Positions 20,401 to 31,422 are shown, numbered from the stretch's first letter. The stretch is 64,000 bases of DNA from Tretioscincus oriximinensis (GCA_022410635.1 JAJVDF010000589.1:435162-499161); one strand, 5' to 3'. A program made the numbers and translations. The notes: generated by a model from the sequence alone, not told the origin.

Positions 20401-21032
20401 TGTCCTGTTTTGTTCTTATGTTATTACTAGTTGGAAAAGNCTGCAAAAATGTGGGTGTGGACACTTCTGCTGTGCAGCATCGAAGGGAGCTATAGCAGAT
20501 TTGGCTGCTGATGCGTAGGCATGTTGTGGACGGTGGGTGGCGGTGGGTGCTCTGGGTGGGCTTGTGTGGCTTGCAGGGGGGCGGGTTTACTAGTGAGGGG
20601 TGGGGCTACAGTCCCTGCATTGTGGCGATTGGTTAGAAGGCCGATTGCTACAACGTGATTTGTTGGCGTGGCTGTAACTCAAACGGAGGGCGCATGCGCA
20701 CCTTGATTTCCTTCCGCTGCCTGGCCCTAGAAACCATGAGAGGGCAGCGGGGGCAAGGTGAACGTGGAGGTCTGCGCTATGGAATCAGTGCATTACTATT
20801 AACAGGAAATTCCGCTGAAAGGGAGGTTCTTAGGAGCGGCTGCATTGCTGAACCTGTGTGAGCACGCGAGGCAGATGGTGCGCGAAGTCAATACCAAAAC
20901 CCCACAGATATCTCACCTGGATGGGATCCACAAACTTGAGTTTTAACCCATCTTCACTGCACTGTTCGAGCTGGTTGCATTTTGTGTTTGCAACGGGCTT
21001 ATCTGCTAGTTCAGCAAGTATTTTGCTTTTAG
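20401..21032 (+). other. GC-rich intron segment
   Basis: No family recognised. Contains G-rich stretches (20530-20600) and 'attgtggcgattggttagaaggccgattg' at about 20619. A related motif in altered order occurs at 46058-46086, so both may be pieces of one unrecognised repeat. Confidence 0.4.
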
Positions 21033-21182
21033 CTGTTCAAGAAGCACTTCCGTCCCGAGGAGCAGATGGATTTCATTTTAACGGCTATCAAGGCCATGAG
21101 GGACGACAGCATTCACAGCACCAAGGCGGCCACCAGCATGCTAAGGACCATGAACCACGACCCCAGCCTCGTCTTTGCGAAG
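21033..21182 (+). CDS. MROH-family gene, visible exon 6
   Basis: 150 bp, phase 0 to 0. Acceptor TTTTAG at 21032, donor GTCAGC at 21183. It encodes LFKKHFRPEEQMDFILTAIK, AMRDDSIHSTKAATS and MLRTMNHDPSLVFAK. The helix-turn-helix rhythm fits a HEAT repeat. It is joined to exon 5 across a 2.26-kb GC-AG intron containing the Penelope fragment and the gap; an exon hidden in the gap cannot be excluded, but phase does not require one. Confidence 0.88.
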
Positions 21183-21420
21183 GTCAGCAGCCCAGGGCGC
21201 GGCTGCACTTGCTTCCAGGAAGGCCTCTGGGAAGAAGCTGCTGGATGGGTTGGACGGGAGACAAATGCTTCCTGCTTTTCACAGCTCCGCAGGGAGAAGC
21301 AATGCCGGCGGTCTGGCCTCACTATGTTCCCTACAGGCCTCGCAGTACCTTAAAAAGGCAAAAGATAGGCGGCATGAGATTTCCTAGACGGGAATATTTC
21401 TTCATATGCTAGATGTTGTT

Positions 21421-22025
21421 CCATAGAATCATAGAGTTGGAAGGGACCTCCAGGGTCCAACCTCCTGCTCAGTGGAGGATTCACTAAACCATCCCAGAGC
21501 GGTGGCAGCGAAGGAGAACTCTCCTGCTCCACTGGTTTATCACCATCACGGTCAGAAGGGTTTTCTCTGATATCTAATGGACAGACCAGATTTTCTGAGG
21601 CCCAAACTGGGGTTAGCAAATATGCATGCTAATTTGCATAGTCATAAATATACAAATCACCCACCAACTTACATATCCCCCCCCCTGAAGTCCCCCCTCC
21701 CCCCNAGAAATCCATGAAGCACCTAAGAATTTTTTGAATTTTCCAAAGTTCACTAGAAATTTTATGAGGGGAGGGGGCCTTCAGGAGGTGGCACCAGTTG
21801 TCAGAGCCTCCTAGTGGTGGTGCAGTGAATTAAAATATATATATATATTATTTTTTTCTCAGCAAAAAATGGGGAAATCGCCCCCCCCACCGGGAGGGCA
21901 GGATAGGCACCCCAAAACCAGAATTCCCCCCCCAAAGGGGTCATCTAGTCAGCCTAGATATCTAATCCAAATCTCCTCCCCTGCAGTTACATACCATTGT
22001 ACCCTGTCCTTCCATGTGCCAGTGG
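21421..22025 (-). mobile_element. CR1-A in two pieces around a C-rich insert
   Basis: Antisense CR1-A 21421-21585 ('catagaatcatagagttggaaggg' to 'ttttctctgatatctaat') resumes at 21957 ('tctaatccaaatctcctcccctgcag'). Between them lies C-rich sequence with poly-C runs (21680-21720, 21880-21945). Confidence 0.75.
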
Positions 22026-22039
22026 GGGACCCATGGTGT

Positions 22040-22480
22040 CCATACATTTGTCTAATCTTATTTGAAGCTATCCAGGCTGCCAGCTACCACCACTTCTTCT
22101 GGAAGTAAATTCCACTGGCTGATCATCCTCTGGGTGAAAAAATACTTTCCTTTGCCTGTTCTCACTTTTCTGCCCATCAATTTTAAGAAGGGCCCCCTGG
22201 TCCTTGTGTCATGTGAGAGAGAAAACATTTTTCCTCTATTCACCACATCCTTCCCAGGCATGATTTTGTACACGTCAATCAGATCACCTCTCAAACGTCG
22301 CCTTTCAAGGCTGAAGAGGCCCAGACGTTGCAGCCTGGCTTCGTAAGGGAGGTGTTCCAGTCCCCTGATCATTCTTGTTGCCCTTTTTCCTGCACCTTCT
22401 CTAGTTTCACAATATCTTTTTTGAGCTGTGGTGACCAGAACTGAACACAGTATTCCAAATGTGGCCACACCACTTTCTTG
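22040..22480 (-). mobile_element. CR1-B LINE 3' end
   Basis: Antisense CR1-B. On minus an open frame ([20 protein letters not shown]) runs through most of 22370-22062, so this is a relatively well-kept copy. Confidence 0.87.
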
Positions 22481-22745
22481 GTCCTTCCCCTGAGACGGAG
22501 CAACAGGCAGGACTCCTGCAGGACCATTTGCAAGGAGTGGAAAACAGNCGAGGCTTTTGCCTTCTTCTGCTCGAGATTGCTCAGGAGTCATGGGCAGGCC
22601 AGGGTAAGGTATGGCAGACCTCATCTGGCTCATCCACATGCCAGTGTAGATTATGGCAGGCCCCATTTGGAGAGAGAATGCTGGACTAGATGGGCTCTGG
22701 CCCCATTCAGCAAAGAGCCTCTTATTCTCTTAGGTTCGTTTGAGC
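22481..22745 (+). mobile_element. CR1-B 3' end, sense, with foldback core
   Basis: Sense CR1-B terminus ('gagacggagcaacaggcagg' to 'cctcttattctctta') carrying one foldback arm ('catccacatgccagtgtagattatggcagg'). Confidence 0.75.
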
Positions 22746-22837
22746 ATCTTCACATCCCAATGAGTCGGCTTCTTGGAAGAGGAAGTTGATGATTTGCCTG
22801 CAGGTGGAAAGGAATCTCTTACCTGTCTTTGCTGCAG

Positions 22838-22992
22838 GTGCCAAAAGCCGTCAAGTACTTGTACGCCAACCTTGACAACATCAGTGACACGCAGGCCCGG
22901 CATGCGACTTTCCAGTTCTTGTGTATCCTAGCACAGAGCCACAGTGAAGAAGTGGTGCAGACGCTGCTTGAATGCTCCTTGCAGTGTGATAG
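22838..22992 (+). CDS. MROH-family gene, visible exon 7
   Basis: 155 bp, phase 0 to 2. Acceptor TTTGCTGCAG at 22837, donor GTAAGA at 22993. It encodes VPKAVKYLYANLDNISDTQA, RHATFQFLCILAQSHSEEVV and QTLLECSLQCD. The alternation of hydrophobic positions is typical of HEAT helices. Confidence 0.9.
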
Positions 22993-23034
22993 GTAAGAGC
23001 GATTCCTTGCAGGTTTCCAAAAGGCCAAAGGAAT

Positions 23035-23400
23035 TCCTTGGAGCTGATGGGCAGAAGAGTGAAGGCAGACAAAGGAAAGTATTTCTTCATCCAGAGGGTC
23101 ATCGGCCTGTGGGGCTTTACTTCAGAAGAGGTGGCGCCGCCTGGATAGCTTTAAGACAAGACTAGAGAAGTTCATGGGCACTAATAGCTGCAAGGGTGGA
23201 TCATTTGGTGCTGCCTCCGAGATGGAGCAACAGGCAGGATTCCTGAAATACCTTTTGNAGGGAGTCGAGAACAAGTAAAGATTTTGCCTTCTGTTCNAAA
23301 AACTGCCCAGCAGTCATTGGTGGGCCTCTGTGTGAGGCAGAAGGCTGGACTGGGTGGGCTCTGGGCCAATTCAGCAGGGCTCCTCTGATGTTCTTATGTT
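23035..23400 (+). mobile_element. CR1-B 3' end, sense
   Basis: Sense CR1-B ('ggagctgatgggcagaagagtgaaggcagac' to 'tgatgttcttatgttc'). Confidence 0.85.
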
Positions 23401-23830
23401 CATCCTGGGGGCAGCATCCACCCTAGTAGCTAACCCTAACCCTTGGTGTCATAAACCTATCTAGACGTATTCTTTTGTCTGTCCTCACTCTTCTGCCCAT
23501 TCGTTTCAAGGAATGCCCCCTGATCCTAGTGTTGTGTGATAGAATATTTTTTCTATTCCCCTTATCCATCCTGTGCATGATTTTATACTCTTCAGTGAGA
23601 TCACCTCTCAAACACTGTCTTTTGAGGCTGAAGAGACCAATATGTTGCAGCCTGACTTCATAGGAGAGGTACTCCAGGCCTTTGATCATCCTTGTTGCCC
23701 TTTTCTGCCACAATATCTTTTTTGAGATGTGGTGACCAGAAATTCCCTGAGGGGCCTCACCTCAAATCTATACAGAGTCAAAACAACACTTACTGACTTG
23801 TTTCGATTCCTTTCCCCATGATCAGCCTTC
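23401..23830 (-). mobile_element. CR1-B LINE 3' end, antisense
   Basis: Antisense CR1-B abutting the previous sense copy, so two ends face head to head and could pair. Confidence 0.82.
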
Positions 23831-23970
23831 ATTGTGCTGACCCTAAGTTGAGGGAAGCTTCACATATTGTGCTTGATCTTTCCTGCCTGCCAGTAGGACA
23901 AAGCCGTGTTTTGGGGATCCATGGGACTCTTGCACTGAAAACCCTTTCTTGTTTTGCTTTGCCTTTCCAG

Positions 23971-24112
23971 CATTGCCTTCTCTATGTGGAACGCCTTAAC
24001 GTCCTCCTTGGATACGTCCTATAAGATTTTGTCGATATTACAGTCCACTTTGCAAGAACAACCCCTCTATCGTGACAAGTCTGGGGTTAAGGCCAGGTTG
24101 AGTTCTTTCGCT
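23971..24112 (+). CDS. MROH-family gene, visible exon 8
   Basis: 142 bp, phase 2 to 0. Acceptor CTTTCCAG at 23970, donor GTAAGT at 24113. It encodes SIAFSMWNALTSSLDTSYKI, LSILQSTLQEQPLYRDKSG and VKARLSSFA. The first base completes the AG left by exon 7 (Ser). Confidence 0.9.
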
Positions 24113-24183
24113 GTAAGTGGCAAAAGGGGCCCCTGTCCAGAAGATAATGTCTAAATGGCAATGGGCACCTGCTAGTGTTCTGT

Positions 24184-24390
24184 GTCTTTCACAGACGAAG
24201 GCGACTTCTTCAGATGGAACAAATGCCAGGGACAGACTATATGTGGCCTGTTGAATGCAGGAGATAGCAAGGTTGCTGCATATAGTCGGTCAAACAGGCT
24301 CTTGTTCCCTAGCCTCTGAAGCAGTAGCCGTCTCAATGAAAGCTCAGGCCGCCTAGCTTCCTCTTGTTGGTTTCCAGAGTGCTACAAGAC
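24184..24390. mobile_element. degenerate Penelope-like inverted pair
   Basis: Left: reverse of 'ctgaagaagtcgccttcgtctgtgaaag'. Right: 'ctgaagcagtagccgtctcaatgaaagct' then 'cttgttggtttccagagtgctacaagac'. The arrangement matches the palindromic mini-elements, but divergence is high and no target duplication is clear. Confidence 0.45.
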
Positions 24391-24429
24391 CCCACCTTGC
24401 TAGAATTTTGGGACTAAAAATCAGGAAAA

Positions 24430-25783
24430 AACTGAGTTTCTCCTTCTATCTCTTCCTGGGCAAGCTCCTGGAGAGGTCTAAGGCTGTTCAGCTGCTGGCA
24501 TGCTTGGAAGAAGAGGATTATCTAGACCTATTTCAATCTGGCTTCAGGCCTGGTCATGGCACAGAAACCGCCTTGGTCGCCCTGGCTGATGACCTGCTCC
24601 GGGAGACAGATGGGGGCAATGCGACCCTGTTGGTTCTCCTGGACCTCTCAGCGGCTTTTGATATCATTGACCATGGCATCCTCCTGGGGAGGCTGAAGAG
24701 TTTAGGAGTTGGTAGCAAGGCATTGCAATGGTTCCGCCCCTATCTCCAAGGCCGCCTCCAGAGAGTGGTGATGGGGGAGTCATGCTCGACACCCTGGGAG
24801 CTCACTTGTGAGGTTCCTCAGGGGTCGATCCTCTCCTCCATGCTGTCCAACAGCTATATGAAGCCGCTGGGAGAGGTCAGCAGGAGATCTGGAGTGTCAT
24901 CAATATGCAGATGACACTCAGCTCTATCTCTCTGTTCCATCGGAATCAGGAGAGGCGGTTGAAGTGCTTGACAGGGGCCTGGAGGCAGTGATGGGCTGGA
25001 TGGGGGCCAACAAATTGAAGCTGAATCCAGACAAGACGGAGGTGCTGTGTGTTGGAGCATCCCGGGTNCGTGAAGTGGGGAGGCCCCTGTCCTTNGTGGG
25101 GTAGAATTGCCCTATGAGGGCCAGGTGTGAAATCTGGGGCTGCTCCTGGACTCTGCACTGACACTTGAAAATCAGGTGGAGGCAGTGGCCAGGAGTGCCT
25201 CCTTCCAGCTACGTTTGGTTCGCCAGTTACGGCCACTTCTGAACAGCGATGATCTGGCCACAGTAATCCATGCTCTGGTAACTTCCAGATTGGACTACTG
25301 GCTGCCTTTGAAAACGGTTTGGAAGCTGCATCTGGTGCAGAATGCAGCCGCTAGACTGCTGACCGGGATGGCTGGCCGGACGCACATCACGCCAGTCTTG
25401 AAAAAGCTGCACTGGCTGCCCATTCGCTACCGAGCCCAATTCAGGGTGTTGACTAACTTATAAGGCCCCAAATAACTTGGGCCCCAAATACCTCAAGGAA
25501 GGCCTTCTCCCATAGCAACCTGTCCATGCCTTAAGATCTGCACGAGAGGCCCTCCTGGTTGTACCACCCCTTTCAACTGCCAGTGGAGTGGGAACTCAGG
25601 CTAGGGCCTTCTCGGTGGTGGCCCCCTGTCTTTGGAATCATTTCCCCCTCGAAGTGCGTATGTCATCATCGTTGTATTCTTTTGAAGGTCCTCTTTTACC
25701 TGGCCTGTTCACTTTTGTCCCCACTTTTAGATATGGGGCGGGGTATAAATATAAATAAATAAATAAATAAATAAATAAATGTT
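24430..25783 (+). mobile_element. L2-type LINE, 5'-truncated
   Basis: Frame 24408-24914 encodes GKLLERSKAVQL, then FQSGFRPGHGTETALVALAD and LLDLSAAFDIIDHGILLGRL. After a frameshift the YADDTQLYLS motif, the NKLKLNPDKTEVLCVGAS region and LVTSRLDY follow. The 3' end has 'gggcggggtataaatataaataaat' and (AAAT)n to 25783. Several frameshifts make it non-functional. Confidence 0.9.
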
Positions 25784-25798
25784 TCAAATAGACTGCTC

Positions 25799-25963
25799 TG
25801 GTCCTGGCCCCACTGAGTCTTATTCTGAATTATATTTCAGTACAGAGCTTGATCATCCACATGCCAGTGCAGGCTATGGCAGGCCCCTTTATGAGCCTGT
25901 AGTTGGCAGGCTCATATTCCAAGTTATAGCCCACCGGCAGGCTCAGTGGGGACAGGATCTCTG
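25799..25963. mobile_element. foldback family, second near-complete copy
   Basis: Starts 'tggtcctggccccactgagtcttattctg' and ends 'ggctcagtggggacagga', with arms meeting at 'atggcaggcccctttatgagcctg'. Same family as 9352-9546, more diverged, sitting directly after the L2 poly-AAAT tail. Confidence 0.65.
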
Positions 25964-26368
25964 TTAGAAATTATCTATGTAAGAGTTTTATTATTTGAAT
26001 TACTGAAATACGTAAATGAACTTTTCCATGATATTCTTATGCACGAGTACATGTGTTAAAAATTGCCTCCTGCAGAAATAAGCAGGATACTTATAATTCC
26101 TTCCAAATTCATATTTGTTTTCAGAAAACAAAAATACACATAAAATCCAGTCATTTTGTCCTCCACAATGAATTCACTTATTTTCACTCCTTCTTTAGTC
26201 TCCAAAACCAGCGATTAGAAGTTTAGTTCAGATAAAGGTTTTGTTGTCTGGTAGTTGAGATGGCTGGAAACAACAGATGGGTCACAATGAGACAGAATGC
26301 AAGACTAGATGGACCTTGGACTGATCCAGCAGGGCTCCTCTTCCTAATTAGTTAGTAATTAATTTAAT

Positions 26369-26515
26369 CATCATCATCATCATCATCATTTCCTGATATC
26401 TGATTCTGTGCTGATTCTGGGATGGTTAAGTGAATCCTCCCTTGATCAGAGGGTTGGACCCCAGGATCCCAGAATTCCCTTCCAGCTCCATGGCTCCACA
26501 GAATTCTATGAGGTG
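26369..26515 (+). mobile_element. CR1-A terminus, sense, after a short (CAT)n
   Basis: 26369-26390 is (ATC)n. 26400-26515 is sense CR1-A ('gatatctgattctgtg' to 'agaattctatgagg'). Confidence 0.65.
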
Positions 26516-26570
26516 GGCTGAGGTCTCACCCATCTGGGCTGCTCTTACGTTTCTCTGGATGTTTTTCCAG

Positions 26571-26767
26571 GTCACTGCTGTACTTTATGAAATCCTGAAG
26601 CGTCCCTCTCCAATTGCCAGAGACGTCATAAAGGAAATGTACCCCACGCTTTCCATCGCCCTGTTGTGCCAGATTTCCTACACGGTGCATTTGACCCCAC
26701 AGGAGATCGATTTCTTTTGGAGAGCTTGCAAACATCAGCAGGTGCCCACACCCACGACTCCTCTCAG
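26571..26767 (+). CDS. MROH-family gene, visible exon 9
   Basis: 197 bp, phase 0 to 2. Acceptor TTTTTCCAG at 26570. It encodes VTAVLYEILKRPSPIARDVI, KEMYPTLSIALLCQISYTVH and LTPQEIDFFWRACKHQQVPT. I place the donor at 26768 (CTCAG|GTGCTT) rather than 26742 (CAGCAG|GTGCCC), because only the former ends in phase 2 as exon 10 needs. It also keeps a PTPTTP segment I expect in the family before the ALRTFK helix. Confidence 0.85.
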
Positions 26768-26899
26768 GTGCTTTTCCAATGGTTTTTTATCAACTGGGAA
26801 CCCAATCTCTGGAGATGAGTTTTCAGCATTTGTATAACGTAGCCATGCTTCAGCCATTTTAAGCCCCCGTGTTGCATAGAATTATTATTGTAATGCATA

Positions 26900-27245
26900 T
26901 GAAGGAGAAGAAGAAGGAAAAGAAGAGAAGAAGAAGGAGAAGGAGAAGAAGAGGAAGAAGAAGAGGAAGAAGAAGAACTGGATTCTTATACCTTGCTTTT
27001 CTCACCTTTCAAAGGGACTCAAAGCGGCTTACAAGGGTATTTTTGCCCGAAGGCTGACATTCTATCTTCCCCACCAGGCTGTGGTGGTTCCCATGTATCT
27101 ACTTGCAGTCAGTTGCAATTTCTTGCAATTCTTGCTTTCGAATAGCTGGGTTGGCTAGAGCTACAGGCTAGGAGAAGGTGCTCAGCCCTCCCCATGTTCC
27201 ACACAGGGCTTCGAAGCCCCATCTCCCAGGTGAGAGAAGAAGAGG
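26900..27245 (-). repeat. SINE-A, antisense, with (GAA)n tail
   Basis: Tail of GAA/GAG at 26900-26978, then the reverse complement of 'ggtataagaatccagtt' and the SINE-A body to the head at about 27235. Confidence 0.83.
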
Positions 27246-27261
27246 AAGAAGAAGAAGCACA

Positions 27262-27530
27262 GCCTGATGGGGAAAAATAACTTTGTAACTAACTTTGAGT
27301 CACTTTGGGTGAGAAAAGTGGGGTATAAAAACCCAGTTCGTCATTGTTGTCTTCTCCTTCTCCTTTCCCCCCCCCGTCTCCTCCTTCTTCTCATTCTCTT
27401 TCCTCTTCTTCTCCTTCTTCTCCTTCTCCTTCTTCTCTTAGTCCTTCTTCTTCTTCCTCTTCTTCTTCCTCCTCCTGATGCTCCTCCTCCTCTTCTCCTC
27501 CTCTTCCTTCTCCTTCTTCTTGAGCCTACC
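27262..27530 (+). repeat. SINE-A 3' end with long pyrimidine tail
   Basis: Sense SINE-A 3' end ('actttgggtgagaaaagtggggtataaaaaccc') followed by about 190 bases of CT-rich trinucleotides. Together with the antisense neighbour at 26900 it forms an inverted SINE pair joined head to head. Confidence 0.78.
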
Positions 27531-27534
27531 CAGG

Positions 27535-27725
27535 TGTCATTGTGGGGCTGCCGTGTGAGACAAAAGGCTGGGCTAGATGGGCTCTGGTCCCATTCAGCAG
27601 GGCTCCTCTTAAGTTCTTATGAGAACAGGTGAAGGGCCATTGGTGAGCCCCTGTGTGAGTCAGAGCGCAGGACCTAATGGGGCCGTGGCCCACTTCAGAG
27701 GGGCTCCTCATACGCTTTTAAGGAA
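27535..27725 (+). mobile_element. two CR1-B terminal scraps, sense
   Basis: 27535-27625 and 27630-27722 each carry the 'ggcctctgtgtgagacaga...ggctctggcccattcagcagggctcctcttatgttct' end. Confidence 0.7.
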
Positions 27726-27768
27726 GGAACTCAAGTTCATCTCTAACAAGAGTTTGTCTTGCGCGCAG

Positions 27769-27906
27769 TTCTGCTTTGAGAACCTTCAAAATCCTGGTGA
27801 AGCGGTCGAGTGACGGGGATGAGTCCCTCATTATGAATAAAAGAAGAGGATCGGAACTGCTGATTCAGCCAGCAGCTCACCATAAAGGACTGGGTCTCTT
27901 TGCTCG
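27769..27906 (+). CDS. MROH-family gene, visible exon 10
   Basis: 138 bp, phase 2 to 2. Acceptor GCGCAG at 27768, donor GTAAGC at 27907. It encodes SALRTFKILVKRSSDGDESL, IMNKRRGSELLIQPAAHHKG and LGLFAR. The 'HHKG' followed by a helix resembles a recurrent MROH motif as I remember it. Confidence 0.88.
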
Positions 27907-27937
27907 GTAAGCCAACAGCTGCTCAAAGGGGTGTCTG

Positions 27938-28300
27938 GTATTCATACATACACAACACTAGGACCAGGGGGCATTCAATGGGCAAAAGAGTGAGGACAAA
28001 CAAGGGAAAGTATTTTTTCACCCAGAGGGGCCTTGTTCTGGGAAATTTACTTCCAGACGAGTTGATGGTAGCCGGATAAAGCCTGGATAGCTTTAAGACA
28101 GGATTAGACAGGTTCATGGACACCAAGAATGTAAATAACTAATCGGATGGCTCTCAAAGTGCTTCCTCCAGGATAGACCAAAGAGGAAGATTCCTGAAAT
28201 GCCATTTGCAGGGAAGATTTTTCCTCCTTCTGTTTGAGATGGCCTGGGCCAACTGGTGGGCCTGCGTAGACGATGGCAGACCCCATTTGGCTCATCCACA
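27938..28300 (+). mobile_element. CR1-B 3' end, sense, with foldback arm
   Basis: Sense CR1-B ('acacaacactaggaccaggggg' to 'ccctg'), with the foldback arms 'gcctgcgtagacgatggcag' and 'ccacaagccagtgtagtctatggcagg' at 28258-28322. Confidence 0.72.
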
Positions 28301-28389
28301 AGCCAGTGTAGTCTATGGCAGGCCCTGTTCACATGTGCACAGTTGTGCGTTTATGAAACTGAATAGTGTTGCTTCCCAGCTTAAGTATT

Positions 28390-28480
28390 AAGCTTAGAAA
28401 CATAGAGTGGGAAGGAACCTCCAGGGTCATTGGGTCCAACCCTCTGCTCAGCCATTCTCTGCTCCAGGGAAGCCCAATCA
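28390..28480 (-). mobile_element. CR1-A terminus
   Basis: Antisense 'gaaacatagagtgggaaggaacctccagggtcattgggtccaaccc'. Confidence 0.7.
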
Positions 28481-28617
28481 GAATCGAGCAAATTCTGGAA
28501 TAGCTTGTGGAAGGGGAATGAGTTAAAGAGCCATGATAAATGAGAACATGCCGGTAAAACATTACTTTGCATTACCCATACGGAATCTGGTTTTTTGTGG
28601 GTTTTTTCCAATGACAG

Positions 28618-28726
28618 AGCCCTGCTGAAAAACCACGATTGCAAAATCATATTGTCTTTCCTGATGGACATTTTGAACTCCAAAGAGGATTCTGCGCACA
28701 CCACTGCCATGATATTTTTAGTGGAG
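28618..28726 (+). CDS. MROH-family gene, visible exon 11
   Basis: 109 bp, phase 2 to 0. Acceptor CAATGACAG at 28617 after a T-rich tract, donor GTGAGT at 28727. It encodes ALLKNHDCKIILSFLMDILN and SKEDSAHTTAMIFLVE. The first base completes CGA (Arg) with exon 10. Confidence 0.88.
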
Positions 28727-28782
28727 GTGAGTCTTGGGGAGGGTGTGAGACGGAGACATCCCAATGAGATAAACTCTTAGGT

Positions 28783-29700
28783 GCCTCTTCAGCCTCGAAT
28801 CACAGCGTTTGAGAGGGGAATCTGATTGAAGTGTATAAAATCATGCACAGGGTGGATAAGGTGAATAGAGAAACGATTGTTTTCTCTATCACACAACTCA
28901 AGGACCAGGGGCATCCCTTGAAGGTGATGGGCAGAAGAGTGAGGACAGACGAGGGAAAGTATTCTTTCACCTAGAAGAAAAAGAAGAAGAATCGAGCTTA
29001 CAGGGTTAATTTTCGCCTGAAGACTTACATCTTATTCTATCTTCCCCATCATGTTAATGATGGTACTCATTTATCTAATTGAAATGCACATTACAAATTT
29101 GCATTTCTTTCAAATATCTACTTTGGCTAGAGCTACAGGCTAGTAGAAAGTACATAGGAACATAAGAACCTAAGAAGAGCCATACTGGATCAGGCCACAG
29201 CCCAACAAGTCCAGCATTCTGTCTCACACCGAGGTCCACCAGATGCCCCTGGGCAGCCCGAACAGAGGAAAGCAAAATATGCTCCTGTTCATGACTCCCT
29301 GCAAATGGTATCTCAGGAGTCCTCCCTGTTGCTCCATCCTGGAGGCAGCATCGAGGCATCCATCCTAGTACCCTCCCCATGTCCCACACAGGGCCTCTAA
29401 ACCCCATCAAATGAAAGACGGATCTTTAGCAACTGAGCTACCCAGAGAGTCATTGGTCTGTGAAAATGACTTCCAGAAGAGGTGGTGGTAGCTGGATAAA
29501 GCCTGGATAGCTTTAAGACATGATGAGACAAGTTCATGGGAGTCAAGGGTATCAATGGTTACTAGGATAGATCAGGTGAGAGTTTTGCCTTCTTCTACTT
29601 GAGATGCCCAGGGGCAATTGGTGGGTATCTGGGTGAACCAGAAAGCTAGACTAGATGGGCTCTGGCCCCATCCAGCAAGGCTCCTATTCAGTTGCTATGC
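28783..29700 (+). mobile_element. CR1-B (sense) split by SINE-A (antisense) split by CR1-B (antisense)
   Basis: The outer CR1-B breaks at 28975 ('tattctttcaccta') and resumes at 29446 ('agagtcattggtctgtg'). Within it, SINE-A antisense occupies 28976-29445. Within that, an antisense CR1-B terminus occupies about 29154-29372. The order of insertion is therefore outer CR1-B, SINE-A, inner CR1-B. Confidence 0.8.
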
Positions 29701-30340
29701 CTTGTTTTAACTCCTAGCCAGGGCACATGAAACGGAACCATTTATTTATTTTTCTTAAAACAAAGCTTTTCTCAAGGGGAGGGGAAGAAGAGAGAAAAGT
29801 CAACAGCCAATGTCAGGAAAGATGTCATGTGCTGTATTCTGTGAGAGTGGAGAAATAGCAGGGTGACCTTCATGTGGTTTCACCCTAACTAGGCTGACCA
29901 GATGACCCCTTTTGGGGAGCCTCTCGGTTTTTGCAGAGGAAATTTTTTTCCCCGAAAAAAAATCTTTTTGAAAGTTTTTTTCCTCAGCAAAAACCGGGAG
30001 GTTTTCACCCCACCCCAAAGAGGTGTTTCTGCTGTTCTTTAGCACAAGGGACAGTTTTCTTCTACTAAGAAAGCTATGAGAATGGGACCTTCCAGGAGTT
30101 CCTGCCGTCTCCCTGCAAATCTTTAGAGCAAGGCTGGGCATAAAGAAGTTGTTTCCCCTGCTGAAAACAGGGATGAAAGTCAACGTTTTTTCATTTAAAG
30201 GATCACGAACAACTTCAAACCATGGAGCTGTTGAAATGGAGGTTTTTTTAATGTTTGTATTCACTTGCCTGGTAAAAAGGGAAGGTGAGGCAACAGCCAA
30301 TGAAAGAACAGAAACAGTATTTCCTGGGAACTTATAGCTT
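29701..30340 (+). other. unannotated intron segment
   Basis: No gene. T-rich and A-rich stretches with a locally self-complementary part ('gaggaaatttttttccccgaaaaaaaatc'), and an open minus frame (30300-29800) without family resemblance or splice context. Confidence 0.4.
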
Positions 30341-31260
30341 CCAAAGCCTGACAGGTTTTATAGTAAAGTGCACAAGGGTTCCTTATCATGAAACATGTGT
30401 TGAAAATAGTGTAAATTGTTGAAGAGCCTTACTGGATGGGGCTGGAGTCCTTCTGATATAGGCCATTTTATATCATAATTCATATGCTAGGCTTTGATTT
30501 AACTAGAGGCCCATTTCTGTGTTGACTTCTGGAGTTGCTGAAAATATTGGGTCATTTTAACCTCTGTTGAAAGGTGAATCTTTAACCACATAGCAAATAG
30601 TGATTATTTACATGGCTTCTGTTTGAATAGGCCTCTGTGTGTGTTAGGAAGATCCAAAGTGATTTAAGGATAGTTGCTAATAATTAATAATGTTGTATAC
30701 CTTATGATCTGTAATATTGCTGCATCTGCATTTAAAATTGTATAAAAGAAGAATGATTATGATTGGAAGACACACAGCAGGGAGGGAAAACAGAATTGGC
30801 TGTGTCATGTATGCATACTAATAAAACCATGTTTGTTTGAGAAAATAACTTTGCTTCTGTCCCAATTTTTTCCCACTACATTTTGGCACCCCAGATGGGA
30901 CAACTAAATTTGAGGGAAGAGCATATTTGCCTCTCTCTCTGTAGACCTGTGAGAGGAGCCTTCGCCGAGGAAGATGTTCAGGAAAGGGAAAGGTGCACCC
31001 NCTGTGTATTTTTTCAGCGTCCTGACCTGTCTGTCTGCCTCGTTGTTGGATCCTGACAGATTGCAGCAAAATTTCTCAACAACCATCGTTTTATCTGCCG
31101 GCTGGGGAAACTTGACAGAATGGCTGGGGAAACTTGACAGAACAGGAAAACAGGCAAGTAGAAAAGGGAAAAATGACCCACTTCCTTCGAGGTGGAAGGG
31201 AGAATTGATCACCCTCTATTTGGACAAGTAGGAACTGAAAGTTCTGAAATTGTTCAAAAA
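30341..31260 (+). mobile_element. probable retroviral LTR end, primer-binding-like site and leader
   Basis: AATAAA at 30820-30825, a likely LTR terminus CA at 30879-30880, then an 18-base TGGCACC...GGGAC site at 30884-30901 that resembles, with several mismatches, a tRNA primer-binding site. A leader-like region follows. No gag or pol is legible downstream and the LTR 5' boundary was not found. Confidence 0.42.
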
Positions 31261-31422
31261 AGGTTACAAGGGAGGACATTGGGTGGAAGGTGTGAATGTG
31301 TGAAAGTGTGTATAAATGAGAATAAGGAAGTAATTTCCGGAATGTGTGGGTAATCTGCAGTTCTGTTCTCTGACCGTGAGCCTCCGGGGGAGACAGTCAG
31401 ATTGTTGCCAGTACGTACGTGT

